Source: Intestinibacter sp. (GTDB taxonomy: Bacteria > Bacillota > Clostridia > Peptostreptococcales > Peptostreptococcaceae). Taken from it: a stretch of 17,982 bases of DNA. The stretch is from NCBI RefSeq assembly GCF_022780145.1, contig NZ_JALEXO010000263.1, positions 1-17,982 of the forward strand. The letters run 5' to 3'. The notes under the pieces are model-generated. The model did no database searches and had not been told where the DNA came from. It saw only the letters and a program-made list of their open reading frames with translations. Shown here piece by piece: positions 9,837-16,683 of this stretch; position 1 is the stretch's first letter, and the number at the start of each line of letters is the position of its first letter. The position numbers and the translations under genes were made by a program.

Positions 9837-9876
9837 AAATAGCCATAGTGGGTAAAAGCGCTATGGTTTATTTTTT
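9837..9876 (+). terminator. rho-independent terminator closing the DUF4132 unit
   Basis: The stem pairs AGCCATAG (9841-9848) with CTATGGTT (9861-9868), with one G-U. A 12-nt loop separates the arms and a T-rich tail (TTATTTTTT) follows. It starts 14 bp after the stop of the 173-aa gene. Confidence 0.8.
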
Positions 9877-9886
9877 AAAAAATTTC

Positions 9887-9920
9887 TTGACTTTTAAAAC
9901 TTACAAATGTAATCTATAAG
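9887..9920 (+). promoter_or_regulatory. candidate promoter of the blaI-blaR operon
   Basis: TTGACT (9887-9892) is a good -35, but 17 bp later there is only TAATCT (9910-9915). A better -10-like TATAAG (9915-9920) sits 16 bp after TTTAAA (9893-9898). Either choice places the first operator between the -35 and -10, where a repressor would block polymerase. The exact promoter is uncertain. Confidence 0.5.
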
Positions 9921-9948
9921 TATAAGGATTACACTTGTAAGTTTTAAA
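9893..9948. promoter_or_regulatory. double BlaI/MecI-type operator in a 22-bp inverted repeat
   Basis: The arms 9893-9914 and 9927-9948 are inverted copies over 22 bp with one mismatch. Each arm contains a near-perfect dyad of the BlaI/MecI type: TTACAAATGTAA (9901-9912) and TTACACTTGTAA (9929-9940), 28 bp apart centre to centre. The 12-bp spacer is a direct duplication of TATAAG. The right arm ends at the Shine-Dalgarno of the repressor gene. Autorepression by the downstream BlaI-like protein is the expected role. Confidence 0.85.
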
Positions 9949-9960
9949 GGAGGAGATGAA

Positions 9961-10329
9961 ATGAAACAAAATATATCAGAATCAGAATTAGAAGTTATGA
10001 AGGTTTTATGGAAAATAAATGAGGGTTCAAGCGCACAGATAATTGAACAATTAAAAGACAACAGCGATTGGAAGCCAAAGACAATCCAGACATTAATCAC
10101 GCGTCTTGTGTCAAAGGGATTTATAGATGTGGACAAGACAAATAGAAAATTATTCATATACAAACCAGCTATAAGTGAACGTGAATACAAAGACTCTGCA
10201 AGTAAGTCATTTTTAGAAAAGCTCTACAATGGATCTATTAATAAAATGGTTTTAAGTTTTGTAAAGGAAAATAAGTTGTCGAAGGAAGAGATAGATGAGC
10301 TAAGAGATATTTTAAAGGATGAGGATTAA
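9961..10329 (+). CDS. blaI: BlaI/MecI/CopY-family transcriptional repressor
   Basis: This is a 122-aa protein of the usual family length. The N-terminal winged helix (residues 5-75) carries the family signature: ISESELEVMKVLW, then WKPKTIQTLITRLVSKGFI with the recognition helix, then the wing KLFIYKP. The C-terminal part (about residues 76-118, ending LSKEEIDELRDIL) is the dimerisation segment. In staphylococcal BlaI the cleaved bond is Asn-Phe in this region; the corresponding position here appears to be Ser99-Phe100, so inactivation may follow a different site. AAAGGAGG lies just before the ATG, and a double operator lies directly upstream. The next gene encodes a BlaR1-like protease, so the pair forms a sensor-repressor switch. 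The symbol denotes the family, since no beta-lactamase gene is present in the window. Confidence 0.93.
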   Translation: MKQNISESELEVMKVLWKINEGSSAQIIEQLKDNSDWKPKTIQTLITRLVSKGFIDVDKTNRKLFIYKPAISEREYKDSASKSFLEKLYNGSINKMVLSFVKENKLSKEEIDELRDILKDED

Positions 10330-10400
10330 GATAAAATATTATAAATAATTAAGTTTAAAGTCGATAAGGAAGAATTTATTTTGCTAGGGGAGAAAATTAT

Positions 10401-13169
10401 ATGAATGGATTTTATATAGATGCTATTTGGAAATATTTGATAACTGCTAGTATTTACGGGACTATAACGGGTATAGTGATATTAACGGCGAGATTTATTT
10501 TAAAAAATAAAATAAGTAAAAAATGTATGTGTCTTCTTTGGATGATATTCATTTTTAAGCTTATTATGCCTTATGGAGTGGAAAGTGCCTTTAGTTTATT
10601 TAATGTATTTTCCGTAGTCGATCAAAAGATATATGTCAGTGGTGTTTTTCAAGAAAATGTATTAGATGGTTCTGAGGAGAATGTTCATATAAGTGGAATA
10701 GAAAGCGATTCTGACTTTGAAAATTCTAGTAATAAAGATACTAACAATGATTTTGAAGATATTCAAGAGGAAAATCAAAACAAAGATATAATTAATTCCA
10801 ATTTAATAAATAAAATTCAATTTATAGATATTTTAAAGATAATATGGGCAGCTGTTTTTGTTATTATGCTAAGTATATATTTTATAAGCTATATGCATTT
10901 TAAAAAGAATGTGAAAGCTGTCGATTCAGATGAATTTGATAAAGTATATAAAGTATTTGAAAATACTAAAGTAAAGATGAATATAAAGCGAGATATAAAA
11001 TTAATTATAAGCGATAATATATGTTCACCTTGCATAATTGGAATGTTTAAGACTAAAGTATTGATTCCGATAAGTTTAGTTGATTTAAACGATTCTAAAT
11101 TAGAGTATATATTTTTACACGAACTATCACACTATAAGAGAAAAGATCTATTGATAAATTATGTACTTATAATATTGCAATGTATGCATTGGTTTAATCC
11201 AGTTGTTTGGTTTTTATTTAAGCAGATAAAAAACGATATAGAATTAGCTTGCGATGAAAGAGTTTTATTGATTTTAGATGAAAAAGAACACAATAAATAC
11301 GGACTCACTATGCTAGATGTTATAGAACAGATTAATTTAAATTTAAACAAGAAATCGCTTGGTGTTATGAATATGACAGATGATAAAAAAACTGTTAAAA
11401 ATAGAATCGAAGCTATAAAAAATAATAAATTCCTAAAGGGTAAGCGAAAAATAATAGCTATAACAGGGGTTATCTGTGTATTATTACTTGGGATTGTTCT
11501 TCTTACAAATAGTAAAGCATTATCTGATCAAAGACCTTATAGTGCAGTTCTATTAGAGGATAGAGATGACTCTACAGATAGGGAATCAATATCTGGTTCA
11601 GTTTCTTATATAAATATTAAGGATTTAGGATATGATGGATACGAGGGAACTAAAATAAGCAAAAAAATGCCTTATGAAGCTTCTGTATCGTATGAATTGA
11701 CAGATTCTAATTCTGAAAATATAAAAAATAATTTGTATAAGGATGCAGCTATAGTTTTTTCTCTTGTCAAAAATGTAGATGAAATAAATTACAAATTAAA
11801 ATCAGATAAAAAGACTGAAGTAGTTAATTTCAAAAAAGAAGAAGTGGAAAAAGAATTAGGAGTTAAATTTAATACGTTAAATAAGGAAAATTATAAAGAT
11901 TTTATATTGAAAGTATCTAATAAGGTAAAAGGATATGATAGTTTGGAAAATGCGATTTCAGCATATTTAGATGTGGATTTAGGAATAGATAAAGAATATG
12001 AATTTGAAGCAGAAGCTCATACTATATTAGGTCAAAATCAAAAGGAAAATGAATTTGAAGTGTATCTACTTTATTCTGAATATCAATTTGAATTCGTAAA
12101 TGGAATATTTACCCAAGATGGAGGATCATTTAATATACCTATCAGAATAATAATTTGTAAAAATGATAGAGGAGAATACTGTTTTGTAAATGCTACTGAG
12201 GCAGAAGATGGTGAAGGATATGGAGATTCAGTAGAAGCTATGTTTCCTAGAAAAGAGGCAAAACAAGCTTTAAATGCTGATTTTGACAAAGAAATTGACA
12301 AACAATTAAAAGAAAAAGCAGAAGATTATTTAAAATCAATAAATAGAGAAGCCGAAGTAATTACTAATCCTGTAGAAACAGAAGAAATCACAATGAATTT
12401 TACTGATAAGCAATACGAACAGTTTTCAAAAATGGATATCGACCCATTTCTTGATTTTATAGGAACATATGAATGTGTGGAAAATGGAAAAAGATATATT
12501 TATGAAACTAAAAACGAAGGCGAGATTTTTAATTTTAATAAATACGATGAATCCAGAAATTTGTTGAAGACATCTAGAGTAAAAATAGATAAAAATAATA
12601 TAACCTTACTTGAAGATAAAGGTAAAAATTCACCATATGATTTATCAAATGATTTAACTACATCGATTTCATTAATTCATAATAGTGACGAAAATACTGG
12701 CTATTATGATGGAACTTATGATATTAGAATTAGAGTAGGAAATATAGATAAAGATGAAAACATTGTATTAGCCTATGCTTTAAATGGAGATAAATATCAA
12801 ATTATAGGATCAAATAGTAGTAGCGATATGTCTGAAAGGGTAAAATTAATAGATGAAGTTACTAATAAAACATTGAAAACTTTTTATTTTAGTGCTGTTT
12901 CTAGAAATGGTGCATATTTTAAAACAACCGATGATTTTAAAAAATATATTACTAAAGATAAGTATGCATTAGAGCTTCAGTTTAAAATAAAGCCAAATCA
13001 AGAGCCTGTAGAAGGAGATAAAATTTTACTTGATGTATTTTCTTATGATGGCGAAATAGATAGCCCGCGTATAGACAGTCAAAAGATAGATATGCCTTCT
13101 AAAAATGTAAAAATGAAAAAAAGTAAGGATTTTAACTTAAATGATTTTTATATTGAAGCAAATCAATAA
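10401..13169 (+). CDS. BlaR1/MecR1-like M56 membrane metallopeptidase with large non-PBP ectodomain
   Basis: The protein is 922 aa. Membrane segments are at about residues 12-34, 42-58, 147-165, 252-273 and 351-369. The zinc protease motif HELSH is at 240-244, and the third-ligand region ELACDE is at 281-286, as in M56 peptidases. The region after the last helix (about 370-922) is predicted to be extracellular. Residues ~423-505 (NNLYKDAAIVFSLVKNVDEIN) look like a DUF4825 domain. Residues ~511-650 form a second segment, and ~680-922 a beta-rich segment I do not recognise. The transpeptidase-like sensor domain of classical BlaR1 (STYK, SDN, KTG motifs) is absent. On signal it would be expected to trigger cleavage of the neighbouring repressor. 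It has an AGGGGAG ribosome binding site and lies 71 bp after blaI in the same operon; no terminator is visible behind it. Confidence 0.9.
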   Translation: MNGFYIDAIWKYLITASIYGTITGIVILTARFILKNKISKKCMCLLWMIFIFKLIMPYGVESAFSLFNVFSVVDQKIYVSGVFQENVLDGSEENVHISGIESDSDFENSSNKDTNNDFEDIQEENQNKDIINSNLINKIQFIDILKIIWAAVFVIMLSIYFISYMHFKKNVKAVDSDEFDKVYKVFENTKVKMNIKRDIKLIISDNICSPCIIGMFKTKVLIPISLVDLNDSKLEYIFLHELSHYKRKDLLINYVLIILQCMHWFNPVVWFLFKQIKNDIELACDERVLLILDEKEHNKYGLTMLDVIEQINLNLNKKSLGVMNMTDDKKTVKNRIEAIKNNKFLKGKRKIIAITGVICVLLLGIVLLTNSKALSDQRPYSAVLLEDRDDSTDRESISGSVSYINIKDLGYDGYEGTKISKKMPYEASVSYELTDSNSENIKNNLYKDAAIVFSLVKNVDEINYKLKSDKKTEVVNFKKEEVEKELGVKFNTLNKENYKDFILKVSNKVKGYDSLENAISAYLDVDLGIDKEYEFEAEAHTILGQNQKENEFEVYLLYSEYQFEFVNGIFTQDGGSFNIPIRIIICKNDRGEYCFVNATEAEDGEGYGDSVEAMFPRKEAKQALNADFDKEIDKQLKEKAEDYLKSINREAEVITNPVETEEITMNFTDKQYEQFSKMDIDPFLDFIGTYECVENGKRYIYETKNEGEIFNFNKYDESRNLLKTSRVKIDKNNITLLEDKGKNSPYDLSNDLTTSISLIHNSDENTGYYDGTYDIRIRVGNIDKDENIVLAYALNGDKYQIIGSNSSSDMSERVKLIDEVTNKTLKTFYFSAVSRNGAYFKTTDDFKKYITKDKYALELQFKIKPNQEPVEGDKILLDVFSYDGEIDSPRIDSQKIDMPSKNVKMKKSKDFNLNDFYIEANQ

Positions 13170-13176
13170 ATCCATG

Positions 13177-13205
13177 TTGACATAACAAATGCAAAAGATT
13201 AATAT
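13177..13205 (+). promoter_or_regulatory. sigma-A-type promoter for the yjdF riboswitch transcript
   Basis: TTGACA (13177-13182) is a perfect -35. It is followed after 17 bp by TAATAT (13200-13205), 4 of 6 matches to the -10. Transcription would begin near 13212, about 20 nt before the structured leader. Confidence 0.6.
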
Positions 13206-13225
13206 TTTAATAAGTAAAGATAAAA

Positions 13226-13316
13226 ACACAGTTCTGGTTGGTAGTCCAGACGCGGTCATCCGTCAGTAACCTGCCTCCTTGGTTGTCCATTCTTTATAAT
13301 AAATTTTTAAGGAGGA
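13226..13316 (+). ncRNA. yjdF-type riboswitch with built-in anti-Shine-Dalgarno
   Basis: A locally GC-rich, structured leader precedes yjdF. Visible elements are the hairpin TCTGG (13233-13237) with CCAGA (13246-13250), the hairpin GACGCGG-TCAT-CCGTC (13249-13264), and AACC (13268-13271), which can pair with GGTT (13236-13239). CCTCCTT (13274-13280) is a perfect complement of AAGGAGG (13309-13315), the yjdF Shine-Dalgarno, and extends to 9 bp with two G-U pairs. This supports control of translation initiation. The call rests on position, the gene it precedes, and similarity to the known yjdF motif as I remember it. That class responds to azaaromatic compounds. Confidence 0.8.
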
Positions 13317-13322
13317 ACATTT

Positions 13323-13742
13323 ATGGATGAGGTATCTGCGAAACTTACAATTTTGTTCGAGGATCCGTTTTGGATTGGACTTTATGAGAGGGTTTATAAA
13401 AAGAAGCTGGAGGTTTGCAAGATAACGTTTGGTAAGGAGCCAAGTGACAGCGAGGTTTATGAATTTATGCTCAAAAATTGGAGAAGACTCAGATTTAGTC
13501 CACCTGTTGCAGGGATAAAGCCTCAAAAAGAGAAGATAAATCCAAAACGTATGCAGAGAGAAATACACAAATCTCAAAAAAATACGGGTATAGGTACTAA
13601 GTCTCAACAGGCATTAAAATTGCAACAGGAACAAATGAAAGACACTAAAAAAGCTGCAAAGAAACTCAGAAAAGAGGAAGAATCTAAACGAAGCTTTGAG
13701 CTAAAGCAGCAAAAGAAAAAGGAAAAGCATAGAGGTCATTAG
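13323..13742 (+). CDS. yjdF: YjdF family protein (DUF2992)
   Basis: The protein is 139 aa. The N-terminal part (residues 5-65) carries the family features: KLTILFEDPFWIGLYER, CKITFGKEPSDSEVYEFML and FSPPV. The C-terminal half (about 66-139) is a very Lys/Gln/Glu-rich, probably coiled or disordered tail (for example KDTKKAAKKLRKEEESKR). The tail is basic and could bind nucleic acid or ribosomes, but that is inference. The start is fixed by AAGGAGG 7 nt before the ATG, the same element the upstream riboswitch can sequester. The gene has its own promoter and terminator, so it is probably monocistronic. The biochemical role of YjdF is unknown; its riboswitch suggests a response to aromatic heterocyclic compounds. 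Confidence 0.9.
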   Translation: MDEVSAKLTILFEDPFWIGLYERVYKKKLEVCKITFGKEPSDSEVYEFMLKNWRRLRFSPPVAGIKPQKEKINPKRMQREIHKSQKNTGIGTKSQQALKLQQEQMKDTKKAAKKLRKEEESKRSFELKQQKKKEKHRGH

Positions 13743-13770
13743 AGATTTTATGCTAACATTTAGGTTTAAA

Positions 13771-13811
13771 GTGGTGATAAGATTTTATTCAAATTTTATC
13801 ACTATTTTTTT
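13771..13811 (+). terminator. rho-independent terminator after yjdF
   Basis: GTGATAAGATTT (13774-13785) pairs with AAATTTTATCAC (13791-13802) over a 5-nt loop, with one G-U and further weak pairs at the base. T7 follows (13805-13811). Confidence 0.85.
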
Positions 13812-13890
13812 GAAAAAAATAAAACCGTCTCATTGCATAAAAATAAATATAAAAGTAATCTTTATATTATAGAAGATAGGAGGGATTACT

Positions 13891-14367
13891 ATGGCTAATG
13901 AGAAAAATAAAGACTTTAATAAAATGCTTCACGACAGCAAGGATATGCCAAAAATAAAAATTATAACAGATCAAAAGAGTATAGAAAAATACGGCGGGGA
14001 TAAAATGTACTTTGCACCGCCTGTAGATTACGACGAAATAATGAAGCAAATACCTTGTGGAAAATTAATTACAGTTGGAGAAATTAGAAAGTATTTTGCG
14101 AAAGTAAACGATGCAGATTTTACAGATCCAATAACTGCTGGTATTTTTGTATCTATAGCTGCATGGGCTAGTGAGCAACGAGAGGATGACAAGACACCTT
14201 ACTGGAGAACTTTAAAGGCTAAGGGAGAGCTAAATCCAAAATATCCAGGCAGAGTAGAAGAACAAAAGAAAAAATTAGAAGAAGAGGGTCATAAAATTAT
14301 CAAAAAGGGAAGAACTAATATACGCTATTATGTAGAGAATTACGAAGAAAAATTATACGATTTATAA
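13891..14367 (+). CDS. MGMT-like (alkyltransferase-like) protein without the acceptor cysteine
   Basis: The protein is 158 aa. After a charged N-terminal extension of about 45 residues it shows the MGMT C-domain layout: IPCGKLITVGEIRKYF (residues 54-69, the helix after 'GKV.TYG.IA'), then ITAGIFVSIAAWA, then TPYWRTLKAKGELNPKYPG, then a VEEQKKKLEEEGHKI helix. The active-site PCHR of O6-alkylguanine alkyltransferases is replaced by PYWR (103-106), so it cannot accept alkyl groups at that position. Alkyltransferase-like proteins also lack this cysteine and flag damaged bases for excision repair, but they usually keep PxHRV; here the His is replaced too. DNA binding is plausible but not assured. 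A GGAGGG ribosome binding site precedes the ATG. It is separated from yjdF by a terminator and convergent with the radical SAM gene. Confidence 0.8.
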   Translation: MANEKNKDFNKMLHDSKDMPKIKIITDQKSIEKYGGDKMYFAPPVDYDEIMKQIPCGKLITVGEIRKYFAKVNDADFTDPITAGIFVSIAAWASEQREDDKTPYWRTLKAKGELNPKYPGRVEEQKKKLEEEGHKIIKKGRTNIRYYVENYEEKLYDL

Positions 14368-14397
14368 GGTAAATTTTTAAAACTCACCTTATAAATC
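14359..14397. terminator. perfect 12-bp inverted repeat shared by two convergent gene ends (probable bidirectional terminator)
   Basis: GATTTATAAGGT (14359-14370) and ACCTTATAAATC (14386-14397) are perfect inverted copies around a 15-nt AT-rich loop. Each arm encodes the last two codons and stop (Asp-Leu-stop) of one of the two convergent genes. U-runs after the stem are poor in both directions, so termination efficiency is uncertain. Confidence 0.55.
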
Positions 14398-15279
14398 AAA
14401 TGATAGCTGTTCGTTTTCAAATCTAGATTTGTATTGATAGATAATATCATCCATGCGGTAAGTCATACCTACTTCAGAGCACATGTATTTGAAATAGCTC
14501 TGTAGAGATTTATGTTTAGGGCTATTACATACGTATTTGTCCTTGTATAAATTTTCGTATTTATGCAAAAGATTTGGAAAATGCTCCTTTAATTTTTCGT
14601 AATAGTAAAATCGCTGATTAGATCTAAGAGTAACGCCAAACATAGGATATATGAAATTGGCGTTATTTTTAGATGCAAAATTTACGATATTTTTTATATT
14701 TTCATTAGTATCAGTTATAAATGGAAGCATCGGCATCATTAAAATTCCTGTGTATATTCCTGCGTCTCTAAGCGTCTTTATAGCCTTAAATCTATCAGAT
14801 GAAGGACATACATTTGGTTCGATTATTTTACTGAGATTGTCGTCAAATGTAGTTATAGTGAATTTAATGATGACAGGAGAATGCTCGTTTATTTTTTTAA
14901 GTATGTCGATATCTCTCAATATTAAATCTGATTTAGTCGCTATAGCCACACCAAATCCGTATTTGTCGATTAATTTTAGTGCATTTCTAGTTATTTCGTA
15001 CTTTTTTTCAAATGGGTTGTAGGTGTCCGACATAGCGCCTATTTGAATTACTCCAGTTTTTCTATTTGTTTTTAGCTGATTTTCTAAAATAGTCAGGCAG
15101 TCTTTTTTTATCTTGACTTTATCAAATTCTACTATATTGTAGCAATTACTTCTGCTGTCACAGTAGATACAACCATGACAGCAGCCTCTATACAAATTCA
15201 TATTGTAGTCAGTTCCAAACCAATGTGAATTATCAAATTGTATTTTAGATAAAATTTCCTTGGCAATAATAAATTCCAT
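14389..15279 (-). CDS. SPL-family radical SAM protein (spore photoproduct lyase-like)
   Basis: The protein is 296 aa. The opening MEFIIAKEILS and YNMNLYRGCCHGCIYCDSRS are typical of the spore-photoproduct-lyase-like radical SAM group. The 4Fe-4S ligands are C33, C37 and C40 in a CX3CX2C arrangement. Also typical are GAMSDTYNPFEKKYEITR (residues 81-98), ATKSDLILRD (114-123), TITTFDDNL (141-149) and GVTLRSNQRFYYY (215-227). Extra cysteines C160 region (NVCPS), C251 and C267 (KYMCSEVG) occur in the C-terminal half. The substrate is unknown; members of this group outside true SplB have no assigned reaction. No Shine-Dalgarno is close to the ATG; AAAGGA lies about 35 nt upstream beyond a small hairpin (TGATAA/TTATCA). 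A TATAAT at 15340-15335 could be the -10. Confidence 0.9.
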   Translation of the reverse strand: MEFIIAKEILSKIQFDNSHWFGTDYNMNLYRGCCHGCIYCDSRSNCYNIVEFDKVKIKKDCLTILENQLKTNRKTGVIQIGAMSDTYNPFEKKYEITRNALKLIDKYGFGVAIATKSDLILRDIDILKKINEHSPVIIKFTITTFDDNLSKIIEPNVCPSSDRFKAIKTLRDAGIYTGILMMPMLPFITDTNENIKNIVNFASKNNANFIYPMFGVTLRSNQRFYYYEKLKEHFPNLLHKYENLYKDKYVCNSPKHKSLQSYFKYMCSEVGMTYRMDDIIYQYKSRFENEQLSFDL

Positions 15280-15334
15280 AGTTTTATTTGGTGATAACTT
15301 TGATGAATTATCATTTCCTTTCGTATATTTTTAA

Positions 15335-15340
15335 ATTATA
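15335..15340 (-). promoter_or_regulatory. candidate -10 box for the radical SAM gene
   Basis: The minus strand reads TATAAT here, 56 bp before the ATG. No recognisable -35 lies 16-18 bp upstream, so this is a weak promoter call. Confidence 0.3.
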
Positions 15341-15345
15341 CTTTA

Positions 15346-15609
15346 TTACTTAATATCATTTTTTATAAATTTTTCTAAAGATGATTTATCTTGTGTTATT
15401 TTTTCTAGATTATCTCCATAGCTATCCCTATAAGAATCTGCTAATTCGGATTTTTTATACGTAATAGTAGTACCATCGCTAGTATTAATATTTACTATTT
15501 CGGCATTTTTACAAAGTGAAAGTATAATCATAGAATTTTTTATCATTATATCAGAAAAAGTCATTGATGAATACGTTTTATCTTCTTTAAATTTAATGCG
15601 TAAATCAAG
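15346..15609 (-). pseudogene. remnant of a DUF4825-like protein gene
   Basis: The minus-strand frame is open from 15609 (LDLRIKFKEDKTYSS, just after stop codons) through an internal ATG at 15564 to a stop at 15346. The pattern IKNSMIILSLCKNAEIVNI followed by TITYKKSEL matches the DUF4825-like segment of the BlaR1-like protein in this window (NNLYKDAAIVFSLVKNVDEIN, then VVNFKKEEV). There is no Shine-Dalgarno before the ATG, no start codon that would take in the similar upstream residues, and no signal peptide. It therefore looks like the 3' end of a decayed secreted or membrane protein gene. A genuine 72-aa protein starting at 15564 is possible but less likely. Confidence 0.5.
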
Positions 15610-15648
15610 TTACTACAAAATGAATATCTTAGTTGAAATTTAAAATTA

Positions 15649-16683
15649 TCAAGGTAATTCAATCTCCACTTCATCGTTTATAGTTATACTTTTAATATCA
15701 TTTACATTTAATACTTTAGAAAATCCTGTATAGCTTTCAGATCTTCCAAATAAATCTCTTTCAATTGTAGAATAAGAGGCTGAGTTGTTTATAAAAAATT
15801 CGTCGCCTTCGTAAACTGTTCCGTCCTTCATAGTGACCTTACTTATGAATTCTTGGTATCTGCCGTTCATCTTGATTCTAGCGGAAAGAGGTGATATTTC
15901 TATAATTTTAACTCTTATATTTCTACCTTTGACTCTATAATTTTTATTTATAACGTATGTTTTTGAAGTATTTTTGTAATCAAGTTTAAATTTCAAAGTC
16001 CATGTTCCATCTACTAATTTTACGAAATCTTCATATTTATAGTTTCCGTCTTTGTAATATCCGAAATCTTCAAATACAAATTTTAAATCTCGATTATTTA
16101 TATCTTCGTATTCCATACAGCATAAAAATTGAACCGTATTGTTGTTTTTATCTGAATCGAGCATTTCAAAAGATCCTGTACATCCAGTATATCCAAATTT
16201 TTTAGAGTAAACCTGATAATCTACATTTTCAAAAAAATACTCATTTTCTTTACTTAGTTTATCATCTAAAGTTACTTCAAATAATATATATGCACAATTT
16301 TTATCACCAATTGCTTGAGTTGCTTTAATTTTTATTCCTTTACTGCCTACAGATTTATTTATATTCATGCCTGATTTATTTACAAGGTCGTGGCTGTTTT
16401 CGTCTATACTCAGTAAATTAGTAAGTTTAGCATTGAAGGAAAAATAATCTGCAGCAAATGACAATGTAGATATCATAAGTGTTGCAGCTAAAATTACGGC
16501 TATTATTTTTTTGCGAGAGAAATTTTTTCTCTTGTTATAAGTATCTTTTGTTTTTATTGAGTTATTTATTTTATCCATAGTGGCACCTAAAATACGTTTT
16601 TTTTCATCTTCTAAAAGAGGTTTTTCGTTGTCTAGATATTTATCTTCTTCTATATTATTTAACATTTGGTGAATATTCTTCAT
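15649..16683 (-). CDS. DUF4179 domain membrane protein, probable anti-sigma factor
   Basis: The protein is 344 aa. About 58 cytoplasmic residues come first, with DEKKRILGATMDKIN at 26-40. One membrane helix follows (IIAVILAATLMISTLSFAA, 60-78), then a large extracellular part. Residues ~80-145 (NAKLTNLLSIDE, GIKIKATQAIGDKNCAYILFEV) fit DUF4179. The C-terminal ~130 residues form a beta-rich module (IEISPLSARIKM, KDGTVYEGDEF). The layout, and a start that overlaps the preceding ECF sigma gene by 29 bp, make it the likely cognate anti-sigma factor, holding the sigma factor at the membrane until an extracellular signal arrives. GGGAGG lies 8 nt before the ATG, inside the sigma gene. There is no obvious terminator behind it; the DUF4825-like remnant follows. 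Confidence 0.85.
   Translation of the reverse strand: MKNIHQMLNNIEEDKYLDNEKPLLEDEKKRILGATMDKINNSIKTKDTYNKRKNFSRKKIIAVILAATLMISTLSFAADYFSFNAKLTNLLSIDENSHDLVNKSGMNINKSVGSKGIKIKATQAIGDKNCAYILFEVTLDDKLSKENEYFFENVDYQVYSKKFGYTGCTGSFEMLDSDKNNNTVQFLCCMEYEDINNRDLKFVFEDFGYYKDGNYKYEDFVKLVDGTWTLKFKLDYKNTSKTYVINKNYRVKGRNIRVKIIEISPLSARIKMNGRYQEFISKVTMKDGTVYEGDEFFINNSASYSTIERDLFGRSESYTGFSKVLNVNDIKSITINDEVEIELP

Noticed and set aside
9961..13169. A beta-lactam resistance operon (blaI-blaR1)
   Set aside because: The sensor lacks a penicillin-binding domain and no beta-lactamase gene is in the window, so only the switch architecture is shared.
13263..13607. Minus-strand open frame of 114 codons opposite yjdF and its leader
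   Set aside because: It overlaps the well-supported yjdF and its riboswitch, has no Shine-Dalgarno, and its composition is that of an antisense frame.
14651..15022. Plus-strand 123-codon hydrophobic open frame that looks like a membrane protein
   Set aside because: It lies opposite the radical SAM gene, whose motifs are unambiguous; the hydrophobicity comes from antisense of Lys/Asp/Glu-rich codons.
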